Below, piece after piece: positions 26,621 through 35,917 of a stretch of 64,000 nt of DNA. The stretch spans positions 62,001 to 126,000 of the forward strand of contig JAHHGX010000070.1 of NCBI GenBank assembly GCA_019359675.1. Reading direction: 5' to 3'. This DNA comes from Calothrix sp. FI2-JRJ7. Lineage in GTDB: Bacteria > Cyanobacteriota > Cyanobacteriia > Cyanobacteriales > Nostocaceae. A program made the position numbers and the translations under genes. The notes under the pieces were generated by a model, which ran no database searches, was not told the DNA's origin, and saw only the letters and a list, made by a program, of their open reading frames with translations. How positions within the stretch are numbered: the first letter of the stretch is position 1; each line of letters starts with the position of its first letter.

Positions 26621-28501
26621 GTGACAGTATCTGGTAGAGTATTACCGCTCGTAAAAGACCCCGAACGCTTAGAAAATCGCCTCAAAGAAATTCCCTCACA
26701 ACCTGGGGTATATTTCATGCGCGATGCTAGTGACCGCATTATGTATATTGGTAAGTCTCGCAAGCTGCGGTCTAGAGTTCGTTCGTATTTTCGCGACTCG
26801 CAGCGTTTGACTGAGCGTATTGCGACGATGGTTAAGCAAGTGACTGATATTGAATTTATTGTCACCGATACCGAAACCGAAGCACTCGCGCTCGAAGCAA
26901 ACTTAATTAAGCAGCATTTGCCTTATTTTAACGTTCTGCTCAAAGACGATAAAAAGTATCCATACGTATGTATTACTTGGTCAGAAGATTATCCGCGTAT
27001 TTTTATCACACGCAAACGACAGGTTGGCAAAGGGAAAGATAAATTTTATGGGCCTTATACAGATTCGCGGTTGTTAAGAGAGATATTACGCATTTGTAAG
27101 CGTATTTTTCCGTTACGTCAGCGTCCGCAACCTTTATTTAAAGACCGTCCTTGTTTGAATTACGATTTAGGCCGTTGTCCTGGGGTATGTCAAAAACTTG
27201 AGACTCCAGAAGAGTATCGTAAGACAGTGCAAAAAGTCGCGATGGTCTTTCAAGGACGTGGGCAAGAGTTGGTAGATATATTAACAGACGCGATGTGTAA
27301 ACAGGCAGAAGCGTTAAACTTTGAATCTGCTGCACGTTATCGCGACCAAATTAATGGGTTAAAGTCGTTGACAGCAGACCAAAAGGTATCGCTTCCCGAT
27401 GATACAGTTTCGCGTGATGCCATCGCTTTGGCAAAAGATGATAATCATGCTTGTATTCAATTATTTCAGATTCGTGCAGGTCAGCTTGTTGGGCGCCTAG
27501 CATTTGTTGCAGATGGAAGTGCAGAACCGGGAGCTATAATACAACGGGTGTTAGAAGAACATTATCAAACTGCTGATGATGTAGAAATTCCTGCCGAAAT
27601 ATTGGTACAGCACGAGTTACCCGATACTGATATATTGGCTGCGGCTTTGAGTCAACGAAAAGGTCGTAAAGTTACTATTGTGGCGCCACAACGTCAACTC
27701 AAAGCAGAATTACTCGATATGGTAGAGCGTAATGCTCAGTACGAGTTAGAACGAATGCAAAAATTGGGTGACCGTAATTCGGAGGCAATGCAAGATTTAG
27801 CGGCAATAATAGACTTACCCGACTTACCCCACCGTATCGAAGGTTATGATATTTCCCATATTCAAGGTTCTAACGCAGTTGCTTCGCAGGTGGTATTTAT
27901 CGATGGTTTACCTGCAAAACAACATTACCGTCATTACAAAATCAAAAATCCTACAGTTACAGCAGGTCACTCAGATGACTTTGCCTCACTTGCGGAGGTT
28001 ATACAGCGAAGATTTCGTAAATTTATCGAAGACCCACAATTACAGCGTTTGGGAAATCCTGATTTTCCTGACTTAGTAATGATAGATGGTGGTAAAGGAC
28101 AACTTTCTGCCGTTGTCGCTGTTCTGCAAGAAATGAATTTAATGGAAGACGTGCGTGTTGTTAGTTTGGCAAAAAAGCGTGAAGAAATCTTTTTACCTGG
28201 CGCCAGTTTACCAGTAGAAACCGACGCGGAACAACCAGGAGTACAACTTTTACGACGCTTACGTGATGAAGCACACCGTTTTGCCGTTACCTTCCACCGT
28301 CAACAACGAAGTGATAAATTGAAGCGGTCGCGTTTAGATGAAATACCAGGTTTAGGAAGTCACCGTCAAAAACAGCTGTTGGCTCACTTCCGCTCGGTAG
28401 ATTATATTCGTTTAGCAACATTAGCACAACTGAGTGAAGTTCCAGGTATTGGGCCGCGTTTAGCTCAAGAAATTTACGATTATTTTCACCCGTCAAATTG
28501 A
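26621..28501 (+). CDS. uvrC: Excinuclease ABC subunit C
   Basis: Nuclease subunit of nucleotide-excision repair, cutting on both sides of a lesion held by UvrB. The 626-residue protein (GTG start at 26621) has the GIY-YIG domain at the front ([19 protein letters not shown]), the conserved FYGPYTD and [13 protein letters not shown], a UvrB-binding helix ([15 protein letters not shown]), the RNase H-like endonuclease core ([27 protein letters not shown]), and tandem helix-hairpin-helix motifs at the end ([19 protein letters not shown]). Complete and of normal length. Confidence 0.97.
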   Translation: MTVSGRVLPLVKDPERLENRLKEIPSQPGVYFMRDASDRIMYIGKSRKLRSRVRSYFRDSQRLTERIATMVKQVTDIEFIVTDTETEALALEANLIKQHLPYFNVLLKDDKKYPYVCITWSEDYPRIFITRKRQVGKGKDKFYGPYTDSRLLREILRICKRIFPLRQRPQPLFKDRPCLNYDLGRCPGVCQKLETPEEYRKTVQKVAMVFQGRGQELVDILTDAMCKQAEALNFESAARYRDQINGLKSLTADQKVSLPDDTVSRDAIALAKDDNHACIQLFQIRAGQLVGRLAFVADGSAEPGAIIQRVLEEHYQTADDVEIPAEILVQHELPDTDILAAALSQRKGRKVTIVAPQRQLKAELLDMVERNAQYELERMQKLGDRNSEAMQDLAAIIDLPDLPHRIEGYDISHIQGSNAVASQVVFIDGLPAKQHYRHYKIKNPTVTAGHSDDFASLAEVIQRRFRKFIEDPQLQRLGNPDFPDLVMIDGGKGQLSAVVAVLQEMNLMEDVRVVSLAKKREEIFLPGASLPVETDAEQPGVQLLRRLRDEAHRFAVTFHRQQRSDKLKRSRLDEIPGLGSHRQKQLLAHFRSVDYIRLATLAQLSEVPGIGPRLAQEIYDYFHPSN

Positions 28502-29516
28502 TGGATAGTATTTAAAAATGCAGCTTCTACAAAAGAAATCATGGGTAATTGACAGTTGGAAAATTCCACTCTCGATTACCCATTACCGATTACCCATTAC
28601 CCATTACCAACCACTACCTTAGCAAATCTCTCAAAGACTGTTAATGTCTAACATTGGAATTTTTGATTAAATTTTCTTACAAAATAATATTTTTACTCAT
28701 AATTAACAAAATATTAATTAATTATTAAGTTTTGTATAGTCAAATTGATAAAATATATCTAGGTAAAGCTTGCTTTTTTTAAGTTTATTAAAAATTTCTG
28801 TACTGATTTTTACAATATTTTAGCTTTTTAACGCATAATGATTCTTTCTTGTAAAGTATTGAAGCTTTCAGTACGTATTTCAAGTCAGAATCTATTTTTT
28901 TGTGAAAATAGTCCAGATATCTGGCATGTCAGCGATATAAACTGGATAAATAGTAAATTTTGATACAAAATATCAGTTATGTTTTTAACCTTTCCTTATA
29001 TAGAGTATAGTATTTCACAGGTAGTGGCGCCGATTCAAAACAGGTTGTTCTCAAGGGTTACACATTAGGGATCATCGTAAAAGCTTTAAGTTGGCATGTA
29101 AAAATGATTAGCTAATATGTCTGAAGTTATATAGGCAATTGGAATTTTATTGAGCATAATAGAAAAACATATCTATAAGTTTTACAGAAGGCAGGTATCA
29201 GGACGACATTTGGCGCCGATTGTGTATTTATGTAAAGCGACTTGTGTTGATTGACTCGTTTTAATGCAATAGCTGAAGAAACTGATTTGAAAGCTAGGTA
29301 AGTTAGGGTAAATTGCTCACTCATTTATTGAGAACTAATCCTATTAACTTAGTGAATTTGATGAATACGACTTAGATAATAAAACTCGATAAATAGAATC
29401 TAATTTAGAGTCTAAATTCGCGCTTAATTTACGTAATTGTCGTTAACTGCTTGCCTGAAAACTACCGAATTTGTAAAACTTTAACAAACTAAAACGATTA
29501 TAAAAGGGGCTTTAAG
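28502..29516. other. 1015-base intergenic region
   Basis: Long A+T-rich spacer. It contains an imperfect tandem run of CATTACC/GATTACC units at 28573-28611 and two GGCGCC sites, but no recognised gene or stable RNA. A 65-codon minus-strand frame at 29127-29324 has no protein-like features. If anything functional lies here, a small RNA is the most likely, but I see no motif for one. Confidence 0.5.
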
Positions 29517-29696
29517 GTGCAAATTATACAAAAAGTACGCTGTCCTAACTGCGGTAGTGAAGGTGAAAGACATTATATTTTAGAAAGTCAAATACAAAGG
29601 ACGCAGTGTCCAGCTTGTGATTATTTAATGATTATGTGTACTCATACTGGCAGAGTCATAGAAGCTTACGCACCAGGAATTGCGTTACGTAAGTAA
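29517..29696 (+). CDS. Small two-CxxC (zinc-ribbon) protein, 59 residues
   Basis: A GTG-initiated frame encoding QIIQKVRCPNCGSEGERHY and later TQCPACDYLMIMC, ending APGIALRK. Two CPxC knuckles (C9-x2-C12 and C31-x2-C34) form a zinc ribbon. AAGG just before the GTG may help initiation. The knuckles, codon pattern and conserved-looking end (GRVIEAYAPG) argue that it is real. A nucleic-acid-binding or chaperone-like role would be typical for such mini-ribbons; no function is known to me. Confidence 0.7.
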   Translation: MQIIQKVRCPNCGSEGERHYILESQIQRTQCPACDYLMIMCTHTGRVIEAYAPGIALRK

Positions 29697-29893
29697 AAGA
29701 AGACACTAAGAAGCCGGGTTTATACACGGAGAAACTCGGTTTCTAGGATTTTATATATATCCCCAAAGAAAGAGTCAGTTTCCTTCAAAGGCAAGATGTA
29801 AAAGAAGTAGATATTCAATCATTATTACTTTTGTAAGACTTGTGCTGAAGGATAATTACAGCACAATGAAGCTTTGCAGGGTAGTGGAATGTG

Positions 29894-30388
29894 ATGAGTA
29901 AAATAATTACACAAAACAAAAGAGCCTCGTTACCGATAGCGGTTTTTCTTTCAGCTTTACTAGCAGCACCAGTGTTACACGGTTGTGGTGGTGGTGGAAC
30001 ACGAACCGAAGCTCCTCCTGTAAATGATGCAGCAGGTAGACAGGTAAATTATCCAACCAATGCGAACCAACAAGCTCAAAAGAAACCAGGACTTTCAACG
30101 CGCAATAAAGTATTAATTACCTTAGCAGGCGCCGCAGCACTTTACTATCTCTACAACCAGCGCAAAAATGCTAAAGGTGACGGGGCACAGGGAAAGCATT
30201 ATCTTTCTAAAAATGGAAGAGTTTATTACCGTGATGCTCAAGGTCGTCCAGTATGGGTAACACCACCATCTGGAGGTATTCAAATACCAGCGGAAGAAGC
30301 AGAAAAATACCGTGATTTTCAAGGATACAACGGACGCTCTACAGGACGTGATTTGAGAGAACTGGCGCCCCAAGGGTCTACGTTTTAA
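29894..30388 (+). CDS. Putative lipoprotein with one membrane-like segment
   Basis: 164 residues from the ATG at 29894 (a GTG one codon earlier is possible). An N-terminal signal LPIAVFLSALLAAPVLHGC ends in a lipobox-like LHGC, predicting lipid attachment at that Cys and a GGGG spacer. A second hydrophobic stretch (VLITLAGAAALYYLY) follows near residue 77, and the remainder is a Tyr/Gly-rich domain (GKHYLSKNGRVYYRDAQGRPVWVTPP). The next gene, 38 bases downstream, is the tandem-repeat protein, so the two are probably an operon and may act together at the cell surface. Function unknown. Confidence 0.65.
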   Translation: MSKIITQNKRASLPIAVFLSALLAAPVLHGCGGGGTRTEAPPVNDAAGRQVNYPTNANQQAQKKPGLSTRNKVLITLAGAAALYYLYNQRKNAKGDGAQGKHYLSKNGRVYYRDAQGRPVWVTPPSGGIQIPAEEAEKYRDFQGYNGRSTGRDLRELAPQGSTF

Positions 30389-30426
30389 CGAAAGTTTTTA
30401 AGGCTAATTTAGTAAGGAGAGAAATT

Positions 30427-30948
30427 ATGGTAGGCGATTTTTTCCGTAAAGCGAAAGATTTTTTAGCAAGCGGTGTTGAAAGCGACAGGGATGAGGAACG
30501 TGAGTACGGTGAAAACGTTCGTCCAGCTTCAGAAGACCCATACGGAGACCCTGCTGACCAACAATATTATGGCGAGCGCGCGGGTTACGAACAATATGGA
30601 GACGTTCGTCCAGCATCAGAAGACCCATATGGCGACCCCGCTGACCAATATGGTAGTGCAGGTTATGGACAATATGGAGACGTTCGTCCAGCATCAGAAG
30701 ACCCATATGGCGACCCTGCCGACCAATATGGTAGTGCAGGTTATGGACAATATGGAGATGTTCGTCCAGCATCAGAAGACCCATATGGCGACCCTGCCGA
30801 CCAATATGGTAGTGCAGGTTATGGACAATATGGAGATGTTCGTCCAGCATCAGAAGACCCATATGGCGACCCTGCCGACCAATATGGTAATGTTCGTCGA
30901 GCATCAGAAGACCCATATGGCGACCCTGCCGATGAAGGTTATCGTTGA
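30427..30948 (+). CDS. Tandem-repeat acidic protein, 3' end set by an IS
   Basis: 173 residues: a leader (MVGDFFRKAKDFLASGVES), then six copies of VRPASEDPYGDPAD (the last VRRASEDPYGDPAD), mostly spaced by QYGSAGYGQYGD. The full unit is 26 residues (78 bases) and three middle copies are nearly identical at the DNA level. Strong ribosome binding site AAGGAG at 30415-30420, six bases before the ATG. No signal peptide, but the N-terminus is amphipathic. The stop codon TGA (30946-30948) lies inside the right end of the IS200/IS605 element, so the protein may have been shortened. Probably an intrinsically disordered structural protein; function unknown. Confidence 0.7.
   Translation: MVGDFFRKAKDFLASGVESDRDEEREYGENVRPASEDPYGDPADQQYYGERAGYEQYGDVRPASEDPYGDPADQYGSAGYGQYGDVRPASEDPYGDPADQYGSAGYGQYGDVRPASEDPYGDPADQYGSAGYGQYGDVRPASEDPYGDPADQYGNVRRASEDPYGDPADEGYR
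30604..30890 (+). repeat. 78-bp tandem repeat array
   Basis: About four units of 78 bases, each containing GTTCGTCCAGCATCAGAAGA and later GACCAATATGGTAGTGCAGG, with only scattered silent changes (for example GAC/GAT before the unit start). The high identity implies recent expansion or homogenisation, and such arrays change copy number by slippage. Two shorter partial units flank the array within the same ORF. Confidence 0.85.
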
Positions 30949-30978
30949 CACTCCTCGACCTAAAGGTACGAGGATTCT

Positions 30979-32247
30979 TCATTGAATTGCTTTGGTTTTC
31001 CAAATACGAATTCTAGAAACGGTGGTCAAACACCGTCTAACTAGTCTGCTTAGGTCTATGCCTAAGTTTCCAGCTACTTTACGTAAAATATTCGCGCTAC
31101 CATTCAAGTCAGCGTTGATCAAACTACCGTTTTGTGTGCGGTACAAACCACGTTTAGTTCTCTTGCCAGACGGTTTCCACCCAACAGATTTTTCTCGATG
31201 TTTGGGCAGGGAGTCTCCATCTAAATACGAAGCGCAAGAAGTATTAGCTTCTTCCGTTTCAACGTAGCGAATACCGTAAACTTCACACAGTTGTTTAATC
31301 CTTTCTTTTAATTTGGCTAAAGGCATTTGAACGAATTGCTGATTTGAAACTCGTCCCATGTCAGCACCGTCTTTGATACCTTGATTCCAACCTATTATAA
31401 TAGTTCCAATCCCATGAGCTAAACAATGATTAATAGCCATGCGTGCAGCTTTATTAACCATGTCTCTCATTTGATTATTGCGCTTAAGGGTAATTTTATT
31501 TAAGAAATTATCCCAATACGCTTGTGGTTTTCCTTGTTTATAATTAGCGACTCGTTTATTGTAAAGTTGGTTCATCGACTTTGCGTGTCGAGAATCAATT
31601 AAAAATGAGTTACCTAGAGTATCAACACAAGCCATTAAATTAGCCGAAGTCCCAAGGTCAATGGACAAAGCTTGATTTATATCCAATTCAACGAACACTG
31701 GTTCGACTTCATAGCTACACTCTAAGTAAAATTTTCCATTCTTGGGTAGTATAGTAAATTCCTTAATCTTTTTAAAATCAAGATTAGCTGGAAAAGGCAA
31801 GAAAAATTCTTTTACCTTAAACCATCGATTAATTTGATTGCCCAAAGGGAAACGGATTAAGCCATCTATAAAGCTTGGTTTACCTGCACCAGTATTGGGA
31901 TACGCAACTTTATACATGCTTCCAGAAGTTCTGTAATTTGGAGCTTGTGGCTTTTGGTCTAACTCTTTTTTGAAGAACCTTGTTCGTAGTTCCTTAAAAG
32001 ATTTAAAAGCTTCCGAGACTGAAAGTAAAGTTTGCTGTGCTGGAACACTGGGCATGGCTTGAGCATGGATATTATTCCCTACTTCATACACTGGTTCAAA
32101 TTTAGAAACTATTCTTCCTGTTTTGAAAAATATTTGACGTGCCCAGTACACTCCACAGTTATACAAACTATTTGACTGTTCACACAAAAAAGTCAATATA
32201 GCTTTTGTGTCAGCATCACAATATATTAAGTTTTGCTGGACACCCAT
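30979..32247 (-). CDS. tnpB: TnpB, RNA-guided nuclease of the IS200/IS605 family
   Basis: About 422 residues from the ATG at 32247 (a TTG at 32277 is possible). The RuvC-like active site is intact: D in ALSIDLGTSANLMA, E in RYVETEEANTSC, D in INADLNGSANI. TnpB proteins cut DNA guided by an RNA derived from the 3' end of their own gene and element end. The usual four-Cys zinc ribbon between the second and third acidic residues is not present: one Cys follows EEANTS and the rest (DGDSLPKH, GKRTKRGLY) has none. No frameshift seen. It could be active as nuclease even though its tnpA partner is dead. Confidence 0.85.
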   Translation of the reverse strand: MGVQQNLIYCDADTKAILTFLCEQSNSLYNCGVYWARQIFFKTGRIVSKFEPVYEVGNNIHAQAMPSVPAQQTLLSVSEAFKSFKELRTRFFKKELDQKPQAPNYRTSGSMYKVAYPNTGAGKPSFIDGLIRFPLGNQINRWFKVKEFFLPFPANLDFKKIKEFTILPKNGKFYLECSYEVEPVFVELDINQALSIDLGTSANLMACVDTLGNSFLIDSRHAKSMNQLYNKRVANYKQGKPQAYWDNFLNKITLKRNNQMRDMVNKAARMAINHCLAHGIGTIIIGWNQGIKDGADMGRVSNQQFVQMPLAKLKERIKQLCEVYGIRYVETEEANTSCASYLDGDSLPKHREKSVGWKPSGKRTKRGLYRTQNGSLINADLNGSANILRKVAGNLGIDLSRLVRRCLTTVSRIRIWKTKAIQ

Positions 32248-32348
32248 TAACGACTTGTCCTTTTTGCTTTTCCCCAATTAAAATCACCTCCAATCTGGCT
32301 TGTGATATACTTGGTTTGTCAAAACTAGTATATATAGGTCTGTGTAAG

Positions 32349-32741
32349 TTGACAAGTAGCTTACGCAAAGAAAGACATAGCATTTCCGACCTAAAAATGC
32401 ATTTGGTCTGTGTGACTAAGTACCGTAGGTCTGTATTTAGACAAGAAAGTCTTTCTGTAATTGAGGAATCATTCAAGGAAGTTGCTAGGAAAATGGATTT
32501 CCAGATACTTGAATTCAATGGGGAAGCTGACCACATTCATGCTGTTAATTGAATACCCCCCAAAGCTCTCGATTTCTCAAATCCTCAACTCTTTGAAGGG
32601 TGAATAAGCGTCGTATGTATGGGAAAGCTGGTTTTGAAAAGCCTTATGGATTCATACGCACTGTGGAGTCCTAGTTATTTTGTTTCTTCTGTAGTCGGCG
32701 CACCAATTGAAATTCTTAAAAAATATATACACACATCTTGA
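32349..32741 (+). pseudogene. tnpA: tnpA (Y1 transposase of IS200/IS605), frameshifted
   Basis: The first part reads SLRKERHSISDLKMHLVCVTKYRR in one frame to the HUH motif (ADHIH) and then a stop at 32551. The downstream sequence still encodes YPPKAL, then in another frame ALWSPSYFVSSVVGAPIEIL, which is the conserved C-terminal end of these transposases. At least one frameshift and a premature stop separate them, so the enzyme is not made whole. The element may be moved only in trans. Confidence 0.85.
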
Positions 32742-32775
32742 AAAGCCGTCCTTCTAGGACGGGGTTTTATACCCA

Positions 32776-33139
32776 AGTTTTCGATAAACTTTATCCTCTA
32801 GTGGTTTGTGTCATTAATTTTGGGGTGTTGAATAAACGAACCGCAAAGAACGCTTCATAACGCAAAGGAAGAAATAAGAAGAAAGAACACAGCAAAACTT
32901 ATGACATGAAGTACTAGGAATTTTGGCGCCTATAATTTTCAAGCGAGGATATATTTTTGAATATTTAATTTATCCTCTAGGAATTTTAAAAAATTAAATT
33001 ATACATCTTGTGGGATGGGCATCGCAAGCCCGTCCTATTACCATAAGAGAAGATAAGTTTATAAGTTCGATTTTTATAAAAGGCGGGCAGGGATGCCCGC
33101 TCCACAAGATGCATGTATCTATTAAAGTTTGTTTAATAC
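32776..33139. other. 364-base repeat-rich spacer
   Basis: Between the IS left end and mdh. It contains TTATCCTCTAG motifs (two, also near 38530-38570), a GTGTCATTAATTTTGG motif shared with 38656 and inverted near 60600, and a large inverted repeat at 33004-33113. No ORF. Confidence 0.6.
33004..33113. repeat. Inverted repeat, CATCTTGTGGGATGGGCAT arms
   Basis: CATCTTGTGGGATGGGCAT at the left and GGATGCCCGCTCCACAAGATG at the right form a long imperfect stem around about 70 bases. It lies just past the mdh stop on the minus strand and could act as terminator, though it looks like another extragenic repeat. Confidence 0.65.
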
Positions 33140-34096
33140 TTATTTTACTTTGTCAATATTATGACGTACAAAGGTAGCGGAAATACGCAAAGTGTCTAAC
33201 TCTGTGTCGGTTAAATTCAATTCAATAACTTTTTCAATTCCCCCGCAACCTAAACGGCAAGGTACACCAATAAATAAATCATTCAGACCATATTCCCCTT
33301 GTAGAAGTGCTGATATGGGTAACATTCGTGAGTGGTTACGCAGTATAGTTTCTATCATCATACAAGTAGCCGAAGCAGGTGCAAAAAAGGCGCCACCAGT
33401 TTGAATAGAATCAACTATTTCTGTACCACCTTTACGAGTACGATTTACTAAACGCTCAATAGTTTCAGCGTTCATTAATTCTGTAATTGGAATACCGTTA
33501 ACTGTAGAGTAACGGGGCAAAGGTAACATTGAATCACCATGACTTCCCAAAACCATCGCGCTAACATCTTGAGGTGAAACACCTAATTCCATTGCAATAT
33601 AAGTTTCAAAGCGGGCAGAGTCTAACACACCAGCCATACCCATAATTCTATCTCTTGACAAACCAGTGGCTTGCCAAACTAAATATGTCATTACATCCAA
33701 AGGATTTGTGACGACAATAAAAATAGCTTGTGGAGAGTGAGTAATTGCGTTTATGGCAGCTTCTCTGACTATTTCGGCGTTTTGTTGCAGCAAGTCATCG
33801 CGACTCATACCAGCTTTGCGCGGAAAACCTGCTGCAATAACTACTATTTCTGAGCCAAATATATCAGCATAATCGTTGGTACCAATAATCCTGCGGGTGT
33901 GGTTTTCTAAAGCGCGTGCTTCCATCAAATCCAGCGCTATCGCTTGCGGCATTTTCGGAATAATGTCTAGCAATACCACATCCGCAAGGTTTTTCTCAAC
34001 GATTCTTTGAGCAAGCGTACTACCTACCCGACCAGCGCCAATAATACTAACGCGCGGTGAATGACACAGAATCGGCGAAGAAGAGTCAGAGAGCAT
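33140..34096 (-). CDS. mdh: Malate dehydrogenase
   Basis: NAD-dependent malate dehydrogenase (318 residues) of the LDH-like class. The Rossmann motif is VSIIGAGRVGSTLAQ; AAGFPRKAGMSRDDLL carries the substrate-specificity Arg, VVTNPLDVMTYL and MGMAGVLDSARFE follow, and VLGSHGDSMLPLPRY contains the catalytic His. It interconverts malate and oxaloacetate in the cytoplasm. The long N-terminal leader (about 14 residues) is unusual but in frame from the only ATG. Confidence 0.94.
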   Translation of the reverse strand: MLSDSSSPILCHSPRVSIIGAGRVGSTLAQRIVEKNLADVVLLDIIPKMPQAIALDLMEARALENHTRRIIGTNDYADIFGSEIVVIAAGFPRKAGMSRDDLLQQNAEIVREAAINAITHSPQAIFIVVTNPLDVMTYLVWQATGLSRDRIMGMAGVLDSARFETYIAMELGVSPQDVSAMVLGSHGDSMLPLPRYSTVNGIPITELMNAETIERLVNRTRKGGTEIVDSIQTGGAFFAPASATCMMIETILRNHSRMLPISALLQGEYGLNDLFIGVPCRLGCGGIEKVIELNLTDTELDTLRISATFVRHNIDKVK

Positions 34097-34175
34097 AATT
34101 GAGATTCCGATTCTTTACCTTTCCTTATCCTATATCCTTACGGGTATTAGTGTTCAAAATTTGTACGTCTTTGCA

Positions 34176-34850
34176 TTAATTGGCGCCGACTAAGACTTTT
34201 TCCTCACTTGGTCGTGTTATTAGTACACCGCGCATTCCAACAGCTTTGGCGCCATAATAATCATCGTTTTTGCTATCACCAACATGCCAAGCTTCGGACG
34301 CTGGACAGTTGTGCTTTGCTAAAGCGATACCAAATATTTTGGCTTCAGGTTTCGCGGCGCCGACTTGAGTGGAAATGGTTATCGAATCAAAATAATCTTG
34401 TAGTTCTAAAGCTCGCAGCACCGAGAAAATACGCGAATCGAAATTAGATATTATACCTAGTTCTATTCCTTTGGTGCGCCAATTTTTTAAAGCTGGAATA
34501 ACATCAGGGTAAACAAACCAAGGTGACTCGGTACCAAAATGGATATATAATTCGCCAAAGAATGTATCAAAGTCTGTAAATTTGTGTAAGGCGCCTGCTT
34601 TGTTAAACGTTTCGCGCACAACAGCAAACCACCATTTATACTCAAGGTCGGGCACATCGTGAACTGGAGCATCAGGGAATGTGGGAGATGGTGCAGCTTT
34701 AAAGCTTTGCAAAAACGCTTGGTTTAAAGCGGAGGATGATATATGAACCCCAAACTCACTAGCTATTTGACTATATACCTCACCAACACTGCCTTTGACA
34801 GAGAATAAGGTACCAACAGCATCGAGAAATAAAACTCTCGGTTTCGGCAT
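34176..34850 (-). CDS. HAD-family hydrolase, REG-2-like
   Basis: A 224-residue haloacid-dehalogenase-type phosphatase. Motif I is FLDAVGTLF (nucleophile Asp, with Ala/Val in place of the usual second Asp, a pattern of the REG-2/HDHD3 group), motif II is GIISNFDSRI, and motif III/IV AKPEAKIFG and HVGDSKNDDYYGAKAVGM. It may dephosphorylate a small metabolite; no substrate can be named. ATG at 34850, 79 bases upstream of the mdh start on the same strand, so an operon is possible. Confidence 0.88.
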   Translation of the reverse strand: MPKPRVLFLDAVGTLFSVKGSVGEVYSQIASEFGVHISSSALNQAFLQSFKAAPSPTFPDAPVHDVPDLEYKWWFAVVRETFNKAGALHKFTDFDTFFGELYIHFGTESPWFVYPDVIPALKNWRTKGIELGIISNFDSRIFSVLRALELQDYFDSITISTQVGAAKPEAKIFGIALAKHNCPASEAWHVGDSKNDDYYGAKAVGMRGVLITRPSEEKVLVGAN

Positions 34851-34990
34851 ATAAAGTTTTTTCTTATCTTCAGAGTAAATACTGATTATTATATTCTGGC
34901 TTTCCCAAGAAATAAAAGCTCTCCATAAGTATTTACACGCGAATCGAAAACAAAACCGACTATTATAAAGCGAATGTAAAAAATAACCTT

Positions 34991-35776
34991 TTATCTTAAT
35001 GCATTTTCTCGCAAAAACGTGTCAAGCCAATCTTTATCAGTATTTGATAATGCGGGTACAGGGTCTTTTGTATAATCAATAACTAAGTCATAGCTTGCGC
35101 GGTCATATAAATCATGCAATATATTTTGTAAATCAAATATCGGTTCAGAATCTCTGTGACGTAGAGGCAATGGAAAAGATGGTATTGAATTTTGAAGATT
35201 AAAAGCGTATAAATCAGCTTTGGGGCGGAATTCACTGCGACTTACTAATATACGATAATAGGAATGAATATCATTTTGCACAATTGCCATTGATTTGCCG
35301 TTACGCAATAAATCAATTTCAACTAAGTTACTTAGACTACCTAGCACTCGTAAGCGTTTTTTGTTATAACTCTGGTGCCCATCTCCAGCACGTTTATTTT
35401 TAGGAGATAATACTTCAATTACTGTTACTACTTCCTTTGTAGCGACATCCCGTACTTCTAAGTAAGTTTCTCGCACTGTTTCAGGCATTGGAATAGTTAC
35501 AGTCACCGCTTGAGTGGGAGGAGAAGCAACAGCAACATTACCTGTTTCCTGAATATTAGTAGTTTGGTGACTTTGCACCGCTACATCAGGCACACCAACT
35601 AAAAGAGAATCTCCATCAGTTGTTTGATATACTCGCTGTTCGATAGCAACTCGATATTTAGGTCTTAATATTGGATTAAGTGTTTGAGAGATTAATGAAA
35701 TTAAAAGATTATGAAATTCTGACCAAAAGGCAGGATTTTCTAAATAAGGATTCATCCCTGGAAAAGGCGAAGGCAT
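34991..35776 (-). CDS. DUF4058 family protein
   Basis: A 261-residue cyanobacterial protein starting MPSPFPGMNPYLENPAFWSEFH, the hallmark of DUF4058. The central part VREVLEVRDVATKEVVTVIEVLSPKNK-type sequence (here TYLEVRDVATKEVVTVIEVL) and LVEIDLLRNGK resemble PD-(D/E)xK or Uma2-type nuclease folds, with E and K residues in IEVLSPKNK. Whether it is a nuclease is not established. No operon; the downstream spacer holds an inverted repeat. Confidence 0.85.
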   Translation of the reverse strand: MPSPFPGMNPYLENPAFWSEFHNLLISLISQTLNPILRPKYRVAIEQRVYQTTDGDSLLVGVPDVAVQSHQTTNIQETGNVAVASPPTQAVTVTIPMPETVRETYLEVRDVATKEVVTVIEVLSPKNKRAGDGHQSYNKKRLRVLGSLSNLVEIDLLRNGKSMAIVQNDIHSYYRILVSRSEFRPKADLYAFNLQNSIPSFPLPLRHRDSEPIFDLQNILHDLYDRASYDLVIDYTKDPVPALSNTDKDWLDTFLRENALR

Positions 35777-35799
35777 AATAGCAAGTCCTAAAAGTAAAA

Positions 35800-35906
35800 C
35801 GTAGGTTGGGTGGAGGAACGGAACCCAACAAATATTGTTGTCTTGGCGTTGGGTTGTGCCTACGGCATACTACGTAAACTATTGCCTCCACCCAACCTAC
35901 AATCTT
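35800..35906. repeat. GTAGGTTGGGTGGAGG inverted repeat
   Basis: GTAGGTTGGGTGGAGG at 35801 and CCTCCACCCAACCTAC near 35888 form a long stem-loop of about 100 bases with an internal GTTGGGTT pair. A related arm (CCTCGACCCAACCTAC) ends at 38942. It lies between ndbB and the DUF4058 gene. Confidence 0.7.
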
Positions 35907-35917
35907 TATTAAGGGGA

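Larger units (their letters stand above)
30945..32775 (-). mobile_element. IS200/IS605-family element (tnpB open, tnpA decayed)
   Basis: An element of about 1.8 kb with divergent tnpA (plus) and tnpB (minus). The right end, read on the minus strand, has a hairpin (CCTCG/CGAGG arms, 30953-30973) and ends in TCAA, the cleavage tetranucleotide known for this family, at 30948-30945. The left end has a hairpin CCGTCC/GGACGG (32746-32762); the exact boundary near 32775 is uncertain. There are no target duplications or classical inverted repeats, as expected. No GGCGCC occurs across it, unlike surrounding DNA. Confidence 0.85.

Noticed and set aside
30604-30890. 78-bp repeats as a possible CRISPR array
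   Set aside because: Units are contiguous without variable spacers and encode protein; there are no cas genes in the window.
30425-31003. A 192-codon minus-strand frame over the tandem-repeat gene
   Set aside because: It is the antisense reading of the 78-bp repeats (HIGRQGRHMGLLMLDE-type periodicity) and has no start context; the plus frame has an AAGGAG site and ordinary codon choice.
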